Origin: Sabethes cyaneus
Taxonomy: Eukaryota; Arthropoda; Insecta; Diptera; Culicidae
Direction: 5' to 3'
NCBI RefSeq assembly: GCF_943734655.1
Contig: NC_071355.1
Span: forward strand, 242,939,183-243,003,182
Length of the DNA stretch: 64,000 bases
The notes beneath the pieces are model-generated. The model saw only the letters and a program-made list of their open reading frames with translations, was not told the origin of the DNA and did not search any database. This document shows positions 24,756 through 36,391 of this stretch, piece after piece (position 1 is the stretch's first letter; every line of letters starts with the position of its first letter). The translations under genes and the position numbers were made by a program.

Positions 24756-25269
24756 CAGGGTGTCAGTCCAAAATTTGGATTCAAGCCATCGCACCGTCAC
24801 GAAAGAATGAAAGATTTTGAACGCTAAAAGCTCTTCCAATTTAGAACGGATTTGTATGTTTCGCATACCATTCGATTCATAAAAGATACAGCAATTTGAT
24901 GGCATTTTTGAAAAGATTGTTTTCCAGTTGTTAAATAGTAAAAATTAACGAAAACTAACAAGCTAAAAATTTTCCATACGTTTTCCGTGTGTTAGCCTTG
25001 CTTCCCAGGGTACGACTACCATTACAAACACTACACTTGTGGATGATGCTGCTGCTTCAAGACAAGGAAGCGGAATATACTTTCGGTGGTTGCGTAGTCC
25101 CGCCGTGTTGATATGTGAAGGCGTTTTAAATGATATAAAAAAAAAGCAGAGTCATTATCTTCATTATTCGCTACTCAACTTCTGAGCTGATCACTGTAAT
25201 TTTCCACTTCGATTTAAACTTGGAAGCTTTTCTTTCGATCATGTGTTTTGCTTGCTACAAAGCACAGTG

Positions 25270-25428
25270 AAGACTAGGTGCTACATTCCGATTAGGAAAC
25301 TTGACCTTCTGTTCTTATACGACAAACTTGGCAGCCAGGCGTAAGAGTACAGGACAATTGCAGGACTAGTGATTCGATCCTATTGGCCTACGCCTACTAC
25401 GCGGTCGTGTCTGGAACACAACCCTTCT
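25270..25428 (-). mobile_element. SINE, second copy with a different head
   Basis: Read on the minus strand, the body GGATCGAATCACTAG...ACAGAAGGTCAAGTTTCC...CGGAATGTAGCACCTAG matches the SINE at 3511-3718 from GTCAATAGGATCG onward. The 5' head (AAGGGTTGTGTTCCAGACAC...) differs from the tRNA-like head of the first copy. It is either a different subfamily or a chimeric 5' end. Confidence 0.7.
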
Positions 25429-25496
25429 ATTTTTTTTTTTTCAAAATTATCGTACAAAATGGGTCGAATGGTTTGTGACGGTTAGTGACTAGGATT

Positions 25497-25558
25497 GCGA
25501 CTGGGACTGGGACTGGGACTGGGACTGGAACTGGGACTGGGACTGGGACTGGGACTGG
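25497..25558 (+). repeat. (GACTGG)n hexanucleotide array
   Basis: About ten units of GACTGG are present, with one GGAACTGG variant. Confidence 0.92.
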
Positions 25559-26542
25559 CCAAAAAAAGTTAAAATTGAATAAAAAAAATTAAAAAAGAGT
25601 CAACAACTATGAAATTCCAAAAAATTAAAACTTCTTCAAAAGAAACAGGAATGTTAAATTTCGTAAAACATCTAAATAAATCAAGCGAAAGTCAAAAATG
25701 GATCAAGTGAAATTCAAAAAGATAGTTAAAAAAGTGAAACGAAAAGTAAAAATGAGTCAACAGTGTCGCAACAAAAGCCTAGCACTTTTTGATTCGATTC
25801 AGATTTCGAAAAAATAAAAAAAAACTCAATCGAGAGTTAAAAACAGTCAAAAGGTTAAATAAAAATCAAACGACTCAAAAACAAAAGTTTAAAGGTTTTT
25901 GAACGGTCGAACGGTAGAAGAAAGTAATGAAACAAAAGATGGTTGATGGTGTCCAAACAGAGTAAGACGAGGCGTGAAGTGAAAAGAGCGGAAAATTAGG
26001 TAAGAAAAAGTCATTGAAGCAAGGCTTTAGAAGTTGTGTCTATTTACCCAAGATCAGCAATGTAACAAAAAAGTCAAAAGTAATAAAACTAAAAATAAAA
26101 TCAAACTTTTTTGTTTCAAATACGTGTAAATATGAATAAAATGAGGAAAAAAGCTTAATACCAATAAAAAAGATTTCAAAAAAATTTTACGAAAGTCCAA
26201 AAACAATCAGTAGTGAGTCAAAAAAACGTCTAAATGGATAGACAAAAGTCAAAATAAAAAAGAACAATAAAAAAGGACACCTAAAATTTAACAAATTCAA
26301 AAAAAATTGAGTAATAATCAAATAACAATCAACAAAGGCAACATAAAATAGTCAAATGAGTAATAAAATAGCACAAAATGGACCGGAAAGGAATCAAAAA
26401 GAGTTCAAAATCAATCTAAAAAGAGTTGAAAAAGAGTCAAAAACATAATAAAATTTTAAAAACAAAACAAGGAGTAGTAAATAATCGAAAAAGATAACTG
26501 AAAAAGAGTCAAAAACGTTAAAAATGTCAAAAATAAATAAAA
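25559..26542 (+). repeat. Degenerate A-rich array built on AGTCAAAA words
   Basis: Words such as GAGTCAAAA, AAAAAGTC and AAAAGAGTC recur throughout without a stable long unit. The same composition resumes at 29297-29820 on the other side of a 2.75-kb element, so the array was probably continuous before that insertion. Confidence 0.7.
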
Positions 26543-27600
26543 CCCGAATTAATCCACCTAGCGGCGTGACCTAGCCTTTCTACTGTCACAATAATCATCA
26601 TTTAATTTCTCAGGAACATCTATGTATAATTAACTTGACTATATTTTTGAATATCCGTTCCGTATTCCTCCAAATCCTTATTTGCCAGTAAAATTCACAA
26701 CGTATTGCGTAGAATAATTAAATTTTCTTTCCTTGTGTGCGTAAATACTTGTAACACCTTATTTAGTTTTATAATCGGTCGGCCTAAACTTTCGGGCTTC
26801 AGAGCCACATAGGAAACTTGTTTTGAATTGACAATATGAAATATGTGTTCAGAACAGATTTTTTGATAATTAATTAATACCATGTGTTCAAAAGTTAGCA
26901 TCTTTGAAAAACAAGAGTTCAGAAAAATTATTATTATACTTCGCCTTTGAAGACAAAGAATATCGACAACAAAATGATTAATCTCAAAATTTTACTATTA
27001 GTTTGCTTGGCTTCAATTTTGCAGTATATCTGAATTAGAAAAAATAACTGAATAGAGCATTAGATATGAAAAAGAGAAATTGAACTTTTTCTTAGCTGGC
27101 GCTCCTTCAGATAATTATTTTTGCATGAAAATCAAAACTTATGCTTTTTTTTAATGTACTTTCATGAAAAGATAGTCATTAGCTTGATCGCATCGTTTTT
27201 ACAATGTTGGAGGGTTAGGAAAACAAGAGGGTTGCAAAAGCTGCGCCTTAAACATGCTTGAGAATGGGAAATATGATCGATATGATTTTCAGTGCTTGTC
27301 ATTTTTGATTTATTTGTTGAAACATGATACATGACATAAGACATCTGTCCTTTAAAATGTCATTAACGAAAACAAATCTTACAAAATTACTACCGTGCAA
27401 CGTTTACTTCCTATTTTTCATATAACATTTCTAAGCTCTAGTTGTTTGAAATTTGTATAAATTTATTTGGAAGAATCAACTCATTTTTAATCCTATACAC
27501 CAGCATGAAGGTATGCTTAAATTAACTGCTTTTCTTCGCTGTTTGCTTTTCGTGTACAATTGTGAGTAACAGCAAGTGAACAAAATGACAATTGAAATCT

Positions 27601-27790
27601 GAAATCAAAGAAAAGAAAAAGCTTTTCGATTGAATCCCATTATTTAATATTTATTTGCAACAGATACGTAGTTCGCCTACGACGTGCAGGCTTCAACATC
27701 GTCTTATTTCAAAGCGTATACGTATCTGTTGCGAATAAATATTAAATAGTGGGATTTAGTCGGTAAAAGTTTTTTCTTTTCTTTAATTTC
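27601..27790. mobile_element. Foldback element with 70-bp arms
   Basis: The arms 27601-27670 and 27719-27790 are close inverses. Inner landmarks are TATTTGCAACAGATACGTA and TACGTATCTGTTGCGAATA. The 48-bp spacer is non-coding. The flanks show no certain duplication. Confidence 0.7.
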
Positions 27791-27900
27791 AAATTTCGTA
27801 TTCCACTAAGAGGCTTCAAAAATTTTAGACAATTGATTCAGAAAAGTGAGAAACATCTTTTCTTGAATTTCAATGCAAATTTAAAAATTGCAAATTGTCA

Positions 27901-28010
27901 TCCCAAGTAACAATTTGAGTTTTATTACACTCTTATGATGACATTCAAGACCAAAATTGGTCATGAAAACCACCATAAGAGTACAATCAAACTCACATTG
28001 CTGCTTGGGA
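27901..28010. mobile_element. 110-bp MITE, copy 1
   Basis: The ends TCCCAAGTAACAATTTGAG and CTCACATTGCTGCTTGGGA are inverses, with about 37-bp imperfect arms around CACTCTTATGATG. TCA flanks both sides. The same family lies at 51592-51700. In this copy the right end directly abuts a (ATAC)n microsatellite. Confidence 0.8.
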
Positions 28011-28011
28011 T

Positions 28012-28018
28012 CACATAC

Positions 28019-28051
<33 letters not shown>

Positions 28052-28566
28052 CATACATACATACATACATACATACATACATACATACATACATACATAC
28101 ATACGTACATACATACATACATACATACATACATACATACATACATACATACATACATACATACATACATACATACATACATACATACATACATACATAC
28201 ATACATACGTACATACATACATACATACATACATACATACATACATACATACATACATACATACATACATACATACATACATACATACATACATACATAC
28301 ATACATACATACATACATACATACATACATACATACATACATACATACATACATACATACATACATACATACATACATACATACATACATACATACATAC
28401 ATACATACATACATACATACATACATACATACATACATACATACATACATACATACATACATACATACATACATACATACATACATACATACATACATAC
28501 ATACATACATACATACATACATACATACATACATACATACATACATACATACATACATACACACAT
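28012..28566 (+). repeat. (ATAC)n microsatellite, about 550 bp
   Basis: More than 130 tetranucleotide units are present, with a few point variants (ATAT near 28047, ACGT near 28103 and 28208). Every reading phase is open on both strands (Tyr-Ile-His-Thr and Val-Cys-Met-Tyr runs). None is a gene. Confidence 0.98.
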
Positions 28567-29101
28567 ACATCACACACATTGAATACAATCAACATTTGTT
28601 TTGAATTCACACGTTTTAACGGTTTAATATACGGTGCTTAAGTGTTAAAGTTTAAATAACTTTTGAATGAACTGTCCGATTTTAAATAACTCGGTTTCGT
28701 TTGATAGATCTCAGTAGTAATTTTCAAATAATAATAAAATGTGTGATATTTTTCATTGAATTAATGCTTATATGTTACAAAAATATGTTTTAAATACTAT
28801 TTTTTCACATTTCTTTATGTAACTTTCAAACTACAAGCCCAATCGTCATGAAATTTGGAAGTTAAGGGTTTGCAAGGCTCCTCTTTCATATGCAATCAAT
28901 TTTGTTCAAATCGGTTAAGTGACCTATGAGATAATGAATGTCCCATATTTTTCATATTTTTATACATAACTTTTGAACTAAAAGTCCGATCAGTATGAAA
29001 TTCAATAGCGACCAATGGGACACCTAGACCTTTCATTTGACACTAAGAACATTAAAATCGGTCCAGCCATCTCCGAGAAAAGTGAGTGAGATTAAAAGCG
29101 T

Positions 29102-29103
<2 letters not shown>

Positions 29104-29140
<37 letters not shown>

Positions 29141-29169
29141 ACACACACACACATAGATACACACACACA
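29104..29169 (+). repeat. (CA)n tract in the dispersed element
   Basis: This is an interrupted CA repeat at the same place relative to the element's 3' end as the tracts at 19422 and 59655. Confidence 0.9.
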
Positions 29170-29296
29170 GAAAATGCTCAGTTTTCGAAACTGAGTCGAA
29201 TGGTATATGACATTCGGCCCGCAGGACCTTCTTTCCATTTCCGGTTTTCCAAGTGATTTCTAACCTTTATACTATATATTTATATAGTAGAAAGGC

Positions 29297-29820
29297 AAAA
29301 CGAGTAAAAATCTAGTTTAAAATGGGCAAAAGAGACAGCAAACAGTCGAAAAAAGTTAACAAAAGTCAAAAGAGTCCGAAGAATTAACATATAATGTACC
29401 CCGGGGCAAGTGGGAATATGGGATCAGTGGAAACGAAGTTCATAAATCCCTTCAACTTGTTTTCGCAAACCGAACTTTTCTAGAAATGAAATATGTAACT
29501 TCAAAGGCATGCATTAAAATTATACTTTCCAAACACCAAAATTGAACTTTGAATTTGAGAGTCGTTTTCAATTTGCGTTGTAGGTTGGACGCACCTTTCT
29601 ATAAACGATATTTCAGTCCCAGGCGTTCGCAAAAGTACATGTTTTTTGACGTTTTGTGTTTAACAAGTTTTAATAACCAGACACGTTTAAAAAAGAGTCG
29701 ATAAATATTTAAAAGAAAGTCAAAAAAAAAAATGCTACAAACTTAATAACAACACCAAATGTCAAAAAAGTCCAAAGAAATATAAGAAAAATCAAAACGA
29801 GTGTCCAAAAAGGATCAGAA
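29297..29820 (+). repeat. Degenerate A-rich AGTCAAAA array, right part
   Basis: It resumes the array seen at 25559-26542, with words such as AAAAGTCAAAAGAGTC. It is interrupted near 29396-29660 by ordinary AT-rich sequence. Confidence 0.55.
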
Positions 29821-32015
29821 CTCTTCTGGTTTGATCCATCAGGAACGAATTATTGAGGTGCCAGCTAGTGAATAACACCGCTTAATTTCACAATATCATT
29901 ACCGATCAACGAGATGTTCGGTGTCGTAAATTTTTGTCGTTTTAAGTGTCCCATAAATGCAAAAGCTCTACCGCTGATTTCATTAACGACGACAGTTTCC
30001 ACTAGATTTGAAATAAAACTAAAATCCAAATTAATGTGTGAGCGCTCCATTGCACTTCCTCCCGAGGACCAAAGCAACCGAAGCGACGTGTGATCCATTC
30101 CGAGCATTGCCACCATCCCGGACAGTTGCAGTGCCATGCAGCTCACCGAGTTCTCAACCCGGGCGCTGTAATTTCCCGTTTTCCGTACTTTCTCGGCACG
30201 ACGCGACGGTACGGGTGGTGTGTTGTTCACCGTTGCCTTCGGTATCAAGATGTCTATTAAATCCGCACTCGCACTCGCTGCTGTAGACCGGGTAGTACCA
30301 CAAATGTACATTATTTGTTTTCTCCTGTCACACACCCTCGCTGAACCACATCGGAAAGAAGCCGGCTTAGCCTCGAACTCGAGAAAGACTCGAAACTCGA
30401 AACATTCCAATAAACATTTACTCACCTCCTTCCCAGTTGACGACTCCAACGACGACGACGACGACGACGATGATGATGATGATGTTGATGATGATGATGA
30501 CGGCGACGGTGAAGCCACACGGACTGTGGGTGGTGCAAGATTCGACGGTGGCGCAACGCAACGGGCCTCCTGCTGGAGAGAGTTGGCTCGTCTCAATATC
30601 AACAGCTCGCAGTGGCTGTCACAAGCAGCACAAATGTAGCGGCGCACCGAGAAATTGGTAGCAAAGTGGGTGGATCCGTTCCAGCAGCGGACGGTGAAAG
30701 GGCAAAATTAGGAAGAGGAACAGCAGGCAAGCAGGCAGGCAGGCAGACAGGCGGGGGTAAAAAAGATAGATAGCATTTATAAAGATATAGAATTTCTAAT
30801 TGATGCATACATGGTACCGGGGAGAAACAACTGGTCGTGTTCTGTTTCGTTGCCGGGGTTGGGTCTCCGGGAGGACTTGCGGTGGCACAAGGTTTTTCAG
30901 CTTGCTCGACAAATGTGTGAAGTCTCCGCAAGGAATCAGGCGTGAATTTGCTCGACAAACGTTGTGTTGCCGGATTCGGTTTCACTTCACAAGAAATGAA
31001 TATCAAATTTGCAATAAAGTGAGATGTTTAGCAGTAGGATTATATCTGCCGGAGTTTACCAGTGTTTACACCCCGGAGAGGCCGGAAAATTTACTCGGTT
31101 GACTGGTGCTGTAGGAAAATTTTGCTGCCCTTATTCGTTCCGTTGGATATGTTTGACTAAGTCGGACGGAATCTGTGCGGGTGATTGGAGTTTTCGGAAT
31201 CCGAGAATTAAGGGAGCGTGAAAGTTTTCCCCCAAGGAGACCGGCGGGAAATGTTTTCCTTCGGCGGTTTAGCTTAAGTCTGGGACTGGTTGAAATTGTC
31301 GCTTGAGACCAGCATGTTTGTTGTTTATATTTACTTTGATTTATATTAACTTTTAGGCTGTAGTCTTGCATGACCAGACTTGTCGGAACAGCCGGTTGAT
31401 TAAACCAAACTCCTTCTTTCTTTGACTAACTTGCCAAGAAAAAAAAGTACCAGCCACCAATCGAATCAGAAAATTATTGATCAGAATAAATGAATTTACA
31501 GGATTGATTTATTGAGGCACGAAACGCTAAGTCACACCGAAAAAAAAACGACGGACAATAATCACCGCCGGCGGTGATTTGTGTCACACTTTGAGCATGA
31601 TTGCCAGTCATCATCGGGAATTCCTTACACACACCGGGCAATTGTTCATCGCTAGCTTTAACTGGTAAATCTCGCATATCTATTTTCGGACGCTGTATTG
31701 TTGACTGACCGCACAGAAAAAATAACATTTCGATAGCGAGGAGATAATCCTTCATTGGAATAAATTTGAATCGTGAGTCGGGCGATATGACTGCGTGAAG
31801 AGCTTCTTCGTAACACCAACTCTGTTAGTACAGGAGAGAGTCTCGCTAGAAAAATAACACGTCACTTCAATATCAGATCAATACGGTGCACAATAAATGC
31901 CCTGAACAAAAAATGAATAAAAATAACAAAAAAGTGAAACGTCAGTTGAGAGGTTATGCTGTGTTAGAGGTACGTGATATTGTGCCTGCTAGATTTGGGC
32001 GGTCAATCCGAACTA
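29821..32015. other. Unique block with a GAC/GAT tract
   Basis: The longest frame that is not purely repeat is on the minus strand at 29865-30647 (260 codons). It contains a serine run encoded by the GAC/GAT tract and no recognisable domain, so I do not call it a gene. A (CAGG)n-like run lies near 30726-30756. Between 31.2 and 32.0 kb nothing is recognised. Confidence 0.35.
30446..30501 (+). repeat. (GAC)n(GAT)n trinucleotide tract
   Basis: A run of GAC units passes into GAT units, with interruptions. It gives Asp runs on the plus strand and Ser runs on the minus strand. Confidence 0.85.
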
Positions 32016-32670
32016 GGGTAAGCGTACCCTTAGTGGAGGTAGTACCAATAGTGGTGGTACTTGAATAAGATACGCCCTTCATGAAATAAAACGCAATTAT
32101 GCTTCTAGATAACGTTTATATAATCTGCACCTGGGTTATACAGGTTTACTTGAAATAATCGTCTCTTCTTTTAGTGGTAAAATGAAATATTCCACTGGTT
32201 TTGTTAAGATTTTCTGAATAAAATTTAATTTTGCATAGCTGCTAAAATAGGTTTTGAATTTTATCTTTTTCTTATATTATTTATTCATGAATTCAAGAAA
32301 TTTAAATCTGTCGAGCATATGAAGTGAGTACGCAAGCTCATGCAAACAAGCAGAGCCAGTTTGTATAAATTTTTATAGCAGTAATTGAATGTTTAATGTG
32401 TTGCCTCCATTATGGGCTCGCGATACCTCCAATCTAGGGACTTCGGTAGCAACCATACCACCACTATAGGCAAACCAATGATCGTAGAAAAAATCTTTCT
32501 CTTTAACAAAATTCGTATTTTTAATGATTCCAACCGTCATTTTTAGTAAGATTAAGAATGTTTCAATCATATCGTGCGGGTGTGCATGTATATTTGTTCT
32601 GATATCACTGTATTTTGACCAAAAATTTGAAATTTTACTACTAAATACGCCACTACTGTCACGCTTACCC
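32016..32670. mobile_element. 655-bp TA-flanked non-autonomous element
   Basis: The left end GGGTAAGCGTACCCTTAGTG and the inverse of the right end, GGGTAAGCGTGACAGTAGTG, match. TA lies outside each end (32014-32015 and 32671-32672), the Tc1/mariner pattern. Internal copies of a TAGTGGTGGTA motif occur on both strands (for example near 32050 and 32455). There is no transposase. Confidence 0.75.
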
Positions 32671-32672
32671 TA

Positions 32673-34106
32673 TGGGCTTTTGATTTACTTTGAGCTCGAT
32701 ACTGTCTCGATTCGATTCGCAAAAAGAAACGCTTCATTGATGTCGGCAAAGGTAAAAATCAACAAGTAAACAATAAAGATGAAACTTTATTCAAACGAGT
32801 GTTGAACGTTGACACCGCTGCGCTGTGCCGACCGACGACGCGACGGTCGGAAAGTCGACGGCTTCTTCACCCGACAAAGTCGCAGCCGCTTAGCTTAGCG
32901 AATAGAGAAATGTCCAAATATCCAAATTAGCCAACCAACCGTGAGACAGCTTCATCCGAGGTGAGCCATTATGGGGAGACGATCGGGAATAAAAAGTGAA
33001 AAAAAACCTTTCCCTCTCCCCCGCTGCGTTGCGTTTTGGTTACCTCTCACGCTTGATAATTATCTTGTCAAGCCACGCCAATGTGTCAAAATTATCGACT
33101 ATTGCGCACACAAAAGCAAACACAGAATCTAGCATGCCCGGAGGGAGAGAGCCCGGATCGGTCATCTTCCCTTCCAATTCCAAAGCATCAAGGTGTGTCG
33201 GCTGGCGGGAGGATGGACAGGCAGCCGAGCGGGCGGTCGATCGGCCCGGACAAAAGCGACTCTACAGGAAATCGTGACTAAATTTCCGAAGCCAAAGTGC
33301 GTTTCCCATATTTGGCCGCAGCCGCTGCCGCCGCCGCCGCCAATCGGTCGCGGCCGATCGGTATGCCTTATTTTTCTAAACGGATTATGAGAGCGGAGAT
33401 TGGATTTCATAAAGCCGAAAAATATCTTAAGCCGCTCATCCCGCATAGAGCCCCAAGTCCAACCCAACCAGGCCAGGTAAGTGCGTGATGCGGGCTGCTG
33501 GGCCGGCTGTGTGGTGAGGTGCGCTTTCTCGATGTAGCATCACGTGCCATCCCCGTTGGCTGATGCGTCGTGTGCCAAAGGTGGGCATCGGGGTTTCCTA
33601 AACCGGTGTTCAGTGGTTTTATTGGTATTGGATTTTTCGGGGTTTATATCCGTATGGTTAGAGATGGTTAGTATCAGAAGTTTCCATCTGGGTTAGTAGA
33701 TAAATTTGGACAGAAATCGTAGATTAAAAATTAATTATTGGCGAATGACGCAGAAATAAGCAATTTTTTAACTTTTATCTTATTTTGGTTAGGCTTTACC
33801 ACAGTAAGCCGCTGTTATTGAACAAAGCTGCGGATCAATCGCCACAATTACCACAAATTAATTATACATATTTTTTGTTTGGGTACCATTATATATATTG
33901 CTTTCTGGTAAGTTTTTATCTGGAAATACCTCTCACGATTAATGTTAGATTTGCAAAGGTTCATCACTTTGCTGTTGTTTCATTCGATAATAAAATTATA
34001 TTATTGATTTTAACACTCAACATAAAATCTGTGAGTTGAGAAAGACGAAAAATTTTGTTTTGATACTGCTGGTTGATTTCATCTGTGTCTATTACGAAAA
34101 TATCTA
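32673..34106. other. Unique block, GC-rich near 33.1-33.6 kb
   Basis: There are overlapping, mutually inconsistent open frames and short GCC/CCG runs near 33310-33345. A CAGGTAAGTG word at 33475-33484 fits a splice donor, but no exon can be supported upstream. I annotate no gene. Confidence 0.35.
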
Positions 34107-34108
34107 TA

Positions 34109-35011
34109 GAGTAGGGCGGGGCATAAGTGCGATATTTGAAGTTGTCATCAATTTTCATGAGATATAAAGAAGGACAACAACATAATAGTGTAATAGTGTT
34201 TTGCAAAATGAATTCTTCTTTCTTCTGATCCAGTGCCGATTCGTACTTTTACCCCTCTAGCGGGGCAAAAGTACAAATACCGCGAGGCAAAAGTGCGAAG
34301 CTCGAATCCATAAAATTAGCACAACAGTAGCTAACAAAACCATATTATCTTCAATCTGCGTTATGTTTCGGTAAGGAATATTCTCAATTTGCACTTTTCC
34401 TATTTTGCGCTGGTGTATTGCAGCCTCCGTTAGATCGAAACTTTTCCAAACATTTGTTTTTCGTTTCATCAGCGGAAAAACATTGTCTTCCTTCGGCCAA
34501 CATCTGTAGAGCACACAGTTTTCTGCAGATCTTCCATTTCTAGTATCTGTAATATAGTGCCTAAAGCTGTATATAATTAGCTATACATTTTTGCCTCGTC
34601 CATGAATCGCACTTTTGCCCCGTCCGCGAATCGCACTTTTACCCCGCTAGGCGCTTGACGGGGTTAGATTAAATTACGGAAAAGCGAAATATATTTTGTA
34701 AATTCTTTTCACCCTATTTCCAAAACAGATATGTGAGTGATGTAAAACGCTGCTACAAATTTTCAACAAGTAATATACTCCTGTTGATATCGTATTTGCC
34801 GTATAACGAAAAATTACATCAAAACCGCCCTAAAATAACATTTGCACATAACTCAGCAACTATGCTACGTAAGCAACCAAAGTTTATGTTAGATTCGAGC
34901 TGTCAAAGTAGTCACCCATCCATGCCAATGTAGTCAATTTACTTGGAATCTGCACCGATAAATCATTGAATTGCACTTTTACCCGCATCGCACTTTTACC
35001 CCTCCTTACTC
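34109..35011. mobile_element. 903-bp TA-flanked element with repeated GGGGCAAAAGTGCGA motif
   Basis: The ends GAGTAGGGCGGGGCATAAG and, inverted, GAGTAAGGAGGGGTAAAAG are matched. TA (or TATA) lies on both outer sides. Inside, the phrase GGGGCAAAAGTGCGA and its inverse TCGCACTTTTGCCCC occur repeatedly (near 34260, 34285, 34590, 34615, 34633, 34973 and 34988), so the element has subterminal repeats. There is no transposase. Confidence 0.75.
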
Positions 35012-35370
35012 TATATGAATAATTCTCGCTGAAACGGGGCCACTACTGACACGAGGTCTTCAAATATTGGTACTTTTGCGCTTAATTGGTTGAAAATGGT
35101 TAAAAAATAAGAATTACACTTTTGATACCACGAAATAGTGGACCCCCCGTTCGCCAAGGGGTTCTATGTCATGTGATATTTCATAAATTTGCCATGAAAC
35201 AACTAATAAATGACCCGGTTCTGTAAAGAAGAAGAACAGGGCTTTCAAATGGAGTGAAAATCTTTTGGCGGTCATCTCGGATTTCGTCGCCATATTGGAT
35301 TTTATAAAACAATCGCCGTTTCCATCATGAGCCTCCCAACCGATGTTAATTTTAAGACCACCATCGGAAA

Positions 35371-36391
35371 CCCAGTCTCAATGTCCTTGTTTCAGTGCCC
35401 AGTATCAGTGTCCCAATCTCAGTGTCCCAGCTTAAGTGTCCCAGTCTGAGTGTCCCAGCATCAATGTCCCAGTGTCAGTGTCTCAGCTTCAGGTCCCTGT
35501 TTTAATGTCCCAGTTTCAGTGCCGCAGTCTAAGTGTCCCAGTATCATTGTCCCAATCCCAGTATCTCAATCTAAGTGCCGCATTCTGCGTGTCGCGGTGT
35601 CCAAGTATCAGTGTTTCAGTCTCATTGTCCCAGTCTTAGTGTCCCAACCTCAGTATCCCATGCCCAATATGTCAGTCTAAGTGTAGCAGTCCCAGTTTCC
35701 CATCCTCAGTGTCCTAGTCTCAGTGTCTCAGTATAAGTGTCCCAGTCTAAATGTCCCAGTCTCAGTGTCCCAGTTTTAGTGTCTCAGAATCAACGTCCCA
35801 GCTCCCGTATCTCTATCTAAGTGACGCTGTCTCAGGCCAGTGTCCCTGTTTCAGTGTCCCAGTCTTAGTGTCATAGTTTCAGTGCCCTGTTTCAGTGGCC
35901 AATCGCAGTGTCCCAGCATCAATGTCCCAGCCCCAGTATCTCTATCTAAGTGACGCAGTCCCAGCCCAGTGTCGCAGTGTTCCAATCTCAGTGCCCCAGT
36001 CTGAATCCTAGTCTAAGTGTCCCAGTCTCAGAGTCCCATTCTCAGAGTCCCAGTTTCAGTATCCCTGTTTCAGTGTCCAGTCTCAGTGTCCTAGTCTAAG
36101 TGTCCCAGTCGTAGTGTTCCAGTATTAATGTCCTAATCCCAGTATCCCAATCTAAGTGCCGCATTCTGAGTGTTGCAGTGTCCCAATCTCAGTGTCCCAA
36201 TCTCAGTGTTCCAGTCTCAGTGTCCCAGTTTTAGTGTCTCAACCTCAGTATTCCAGTCTTAGTGTCCCAGTATCATTTTCCCAGTGTCAGTGTACCAGTA
36301 CCAATGCCCTAATCCCAGTATCTCAATCTAAGTGCCGCATTCTGAGTGTCGCAGTGTCCCAGTCTCAGTGTCCCAGTCTTAGTGTCTCAAC
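35371..36391 (+). repeat. 14-bp satellite (AGTGTCCCAGTCTC)n, left part
   Basis: Diverged units alternate AGTGTCC and CAGTCTC, giving a 14-bp period made of two heptads. The array continues at 37069-37160 after an hAT-like insertion. The open frames here are repeat artefacts. Confidence 0.9.

Larger units (their letters stand above)
22131..25269. other. Unique block, no gene recognised
   Basis: The DNA is AT-rich to 22.58 kb and then GC-richer to about 24.3 kb. Small repeats are (ATCCG)n near 23027-23050 and (GAT)n near 23494-23526. Plus-strand frames at 22913-23563 and 24374-24820 have no recognisable domain, and the first includes the GAT tract. No RNA gene is seen. Confidence 0.35.
26543..29296 (+). 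mobile_element. CA/ATAC-bearing dispersed element, apparently full length (2.75 kb)
   Basis: It starts CCCGAATTAATCCACCTAG and ends in the imperfect terminal hairpin CCTTTATACTATA...TATAGTAGAAAGG. Before the end it carries 'aacttttgaactaaaagtccgatc', 'ggtccagccatctccgag', a (CA)n tract at 29104-29169 and GTCGAATGGTATATGACATTCGG. It lies within an A-rich array, with AAAA on both sides as a possible duplication. There is no coding capacity. It contains a foldback (27601-27790), a MITE (27901-28010) and a long (ATAC)n. The class is unknown; no terminal inverted repeats across the whole element were found. Confidence 0.6.

Noticed and set aside
27881..28610. Five overlapping frames of Tyr-Ile-His-Thr or Val-Cys-Met-Tyr repeats
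   Set aside because: They are the (ATAC)n microsatellite in different phases and strands.
33475..33484. CAGGTAAGTG as the 5' splice site of a host exon (also GGTGAGTA near 39451 and AGGTAAGTTT near 24222)
   Set aside because: Good donor words occur by chance at this density, and no conserved upstream coding sequence or matching acceptor could be supported.
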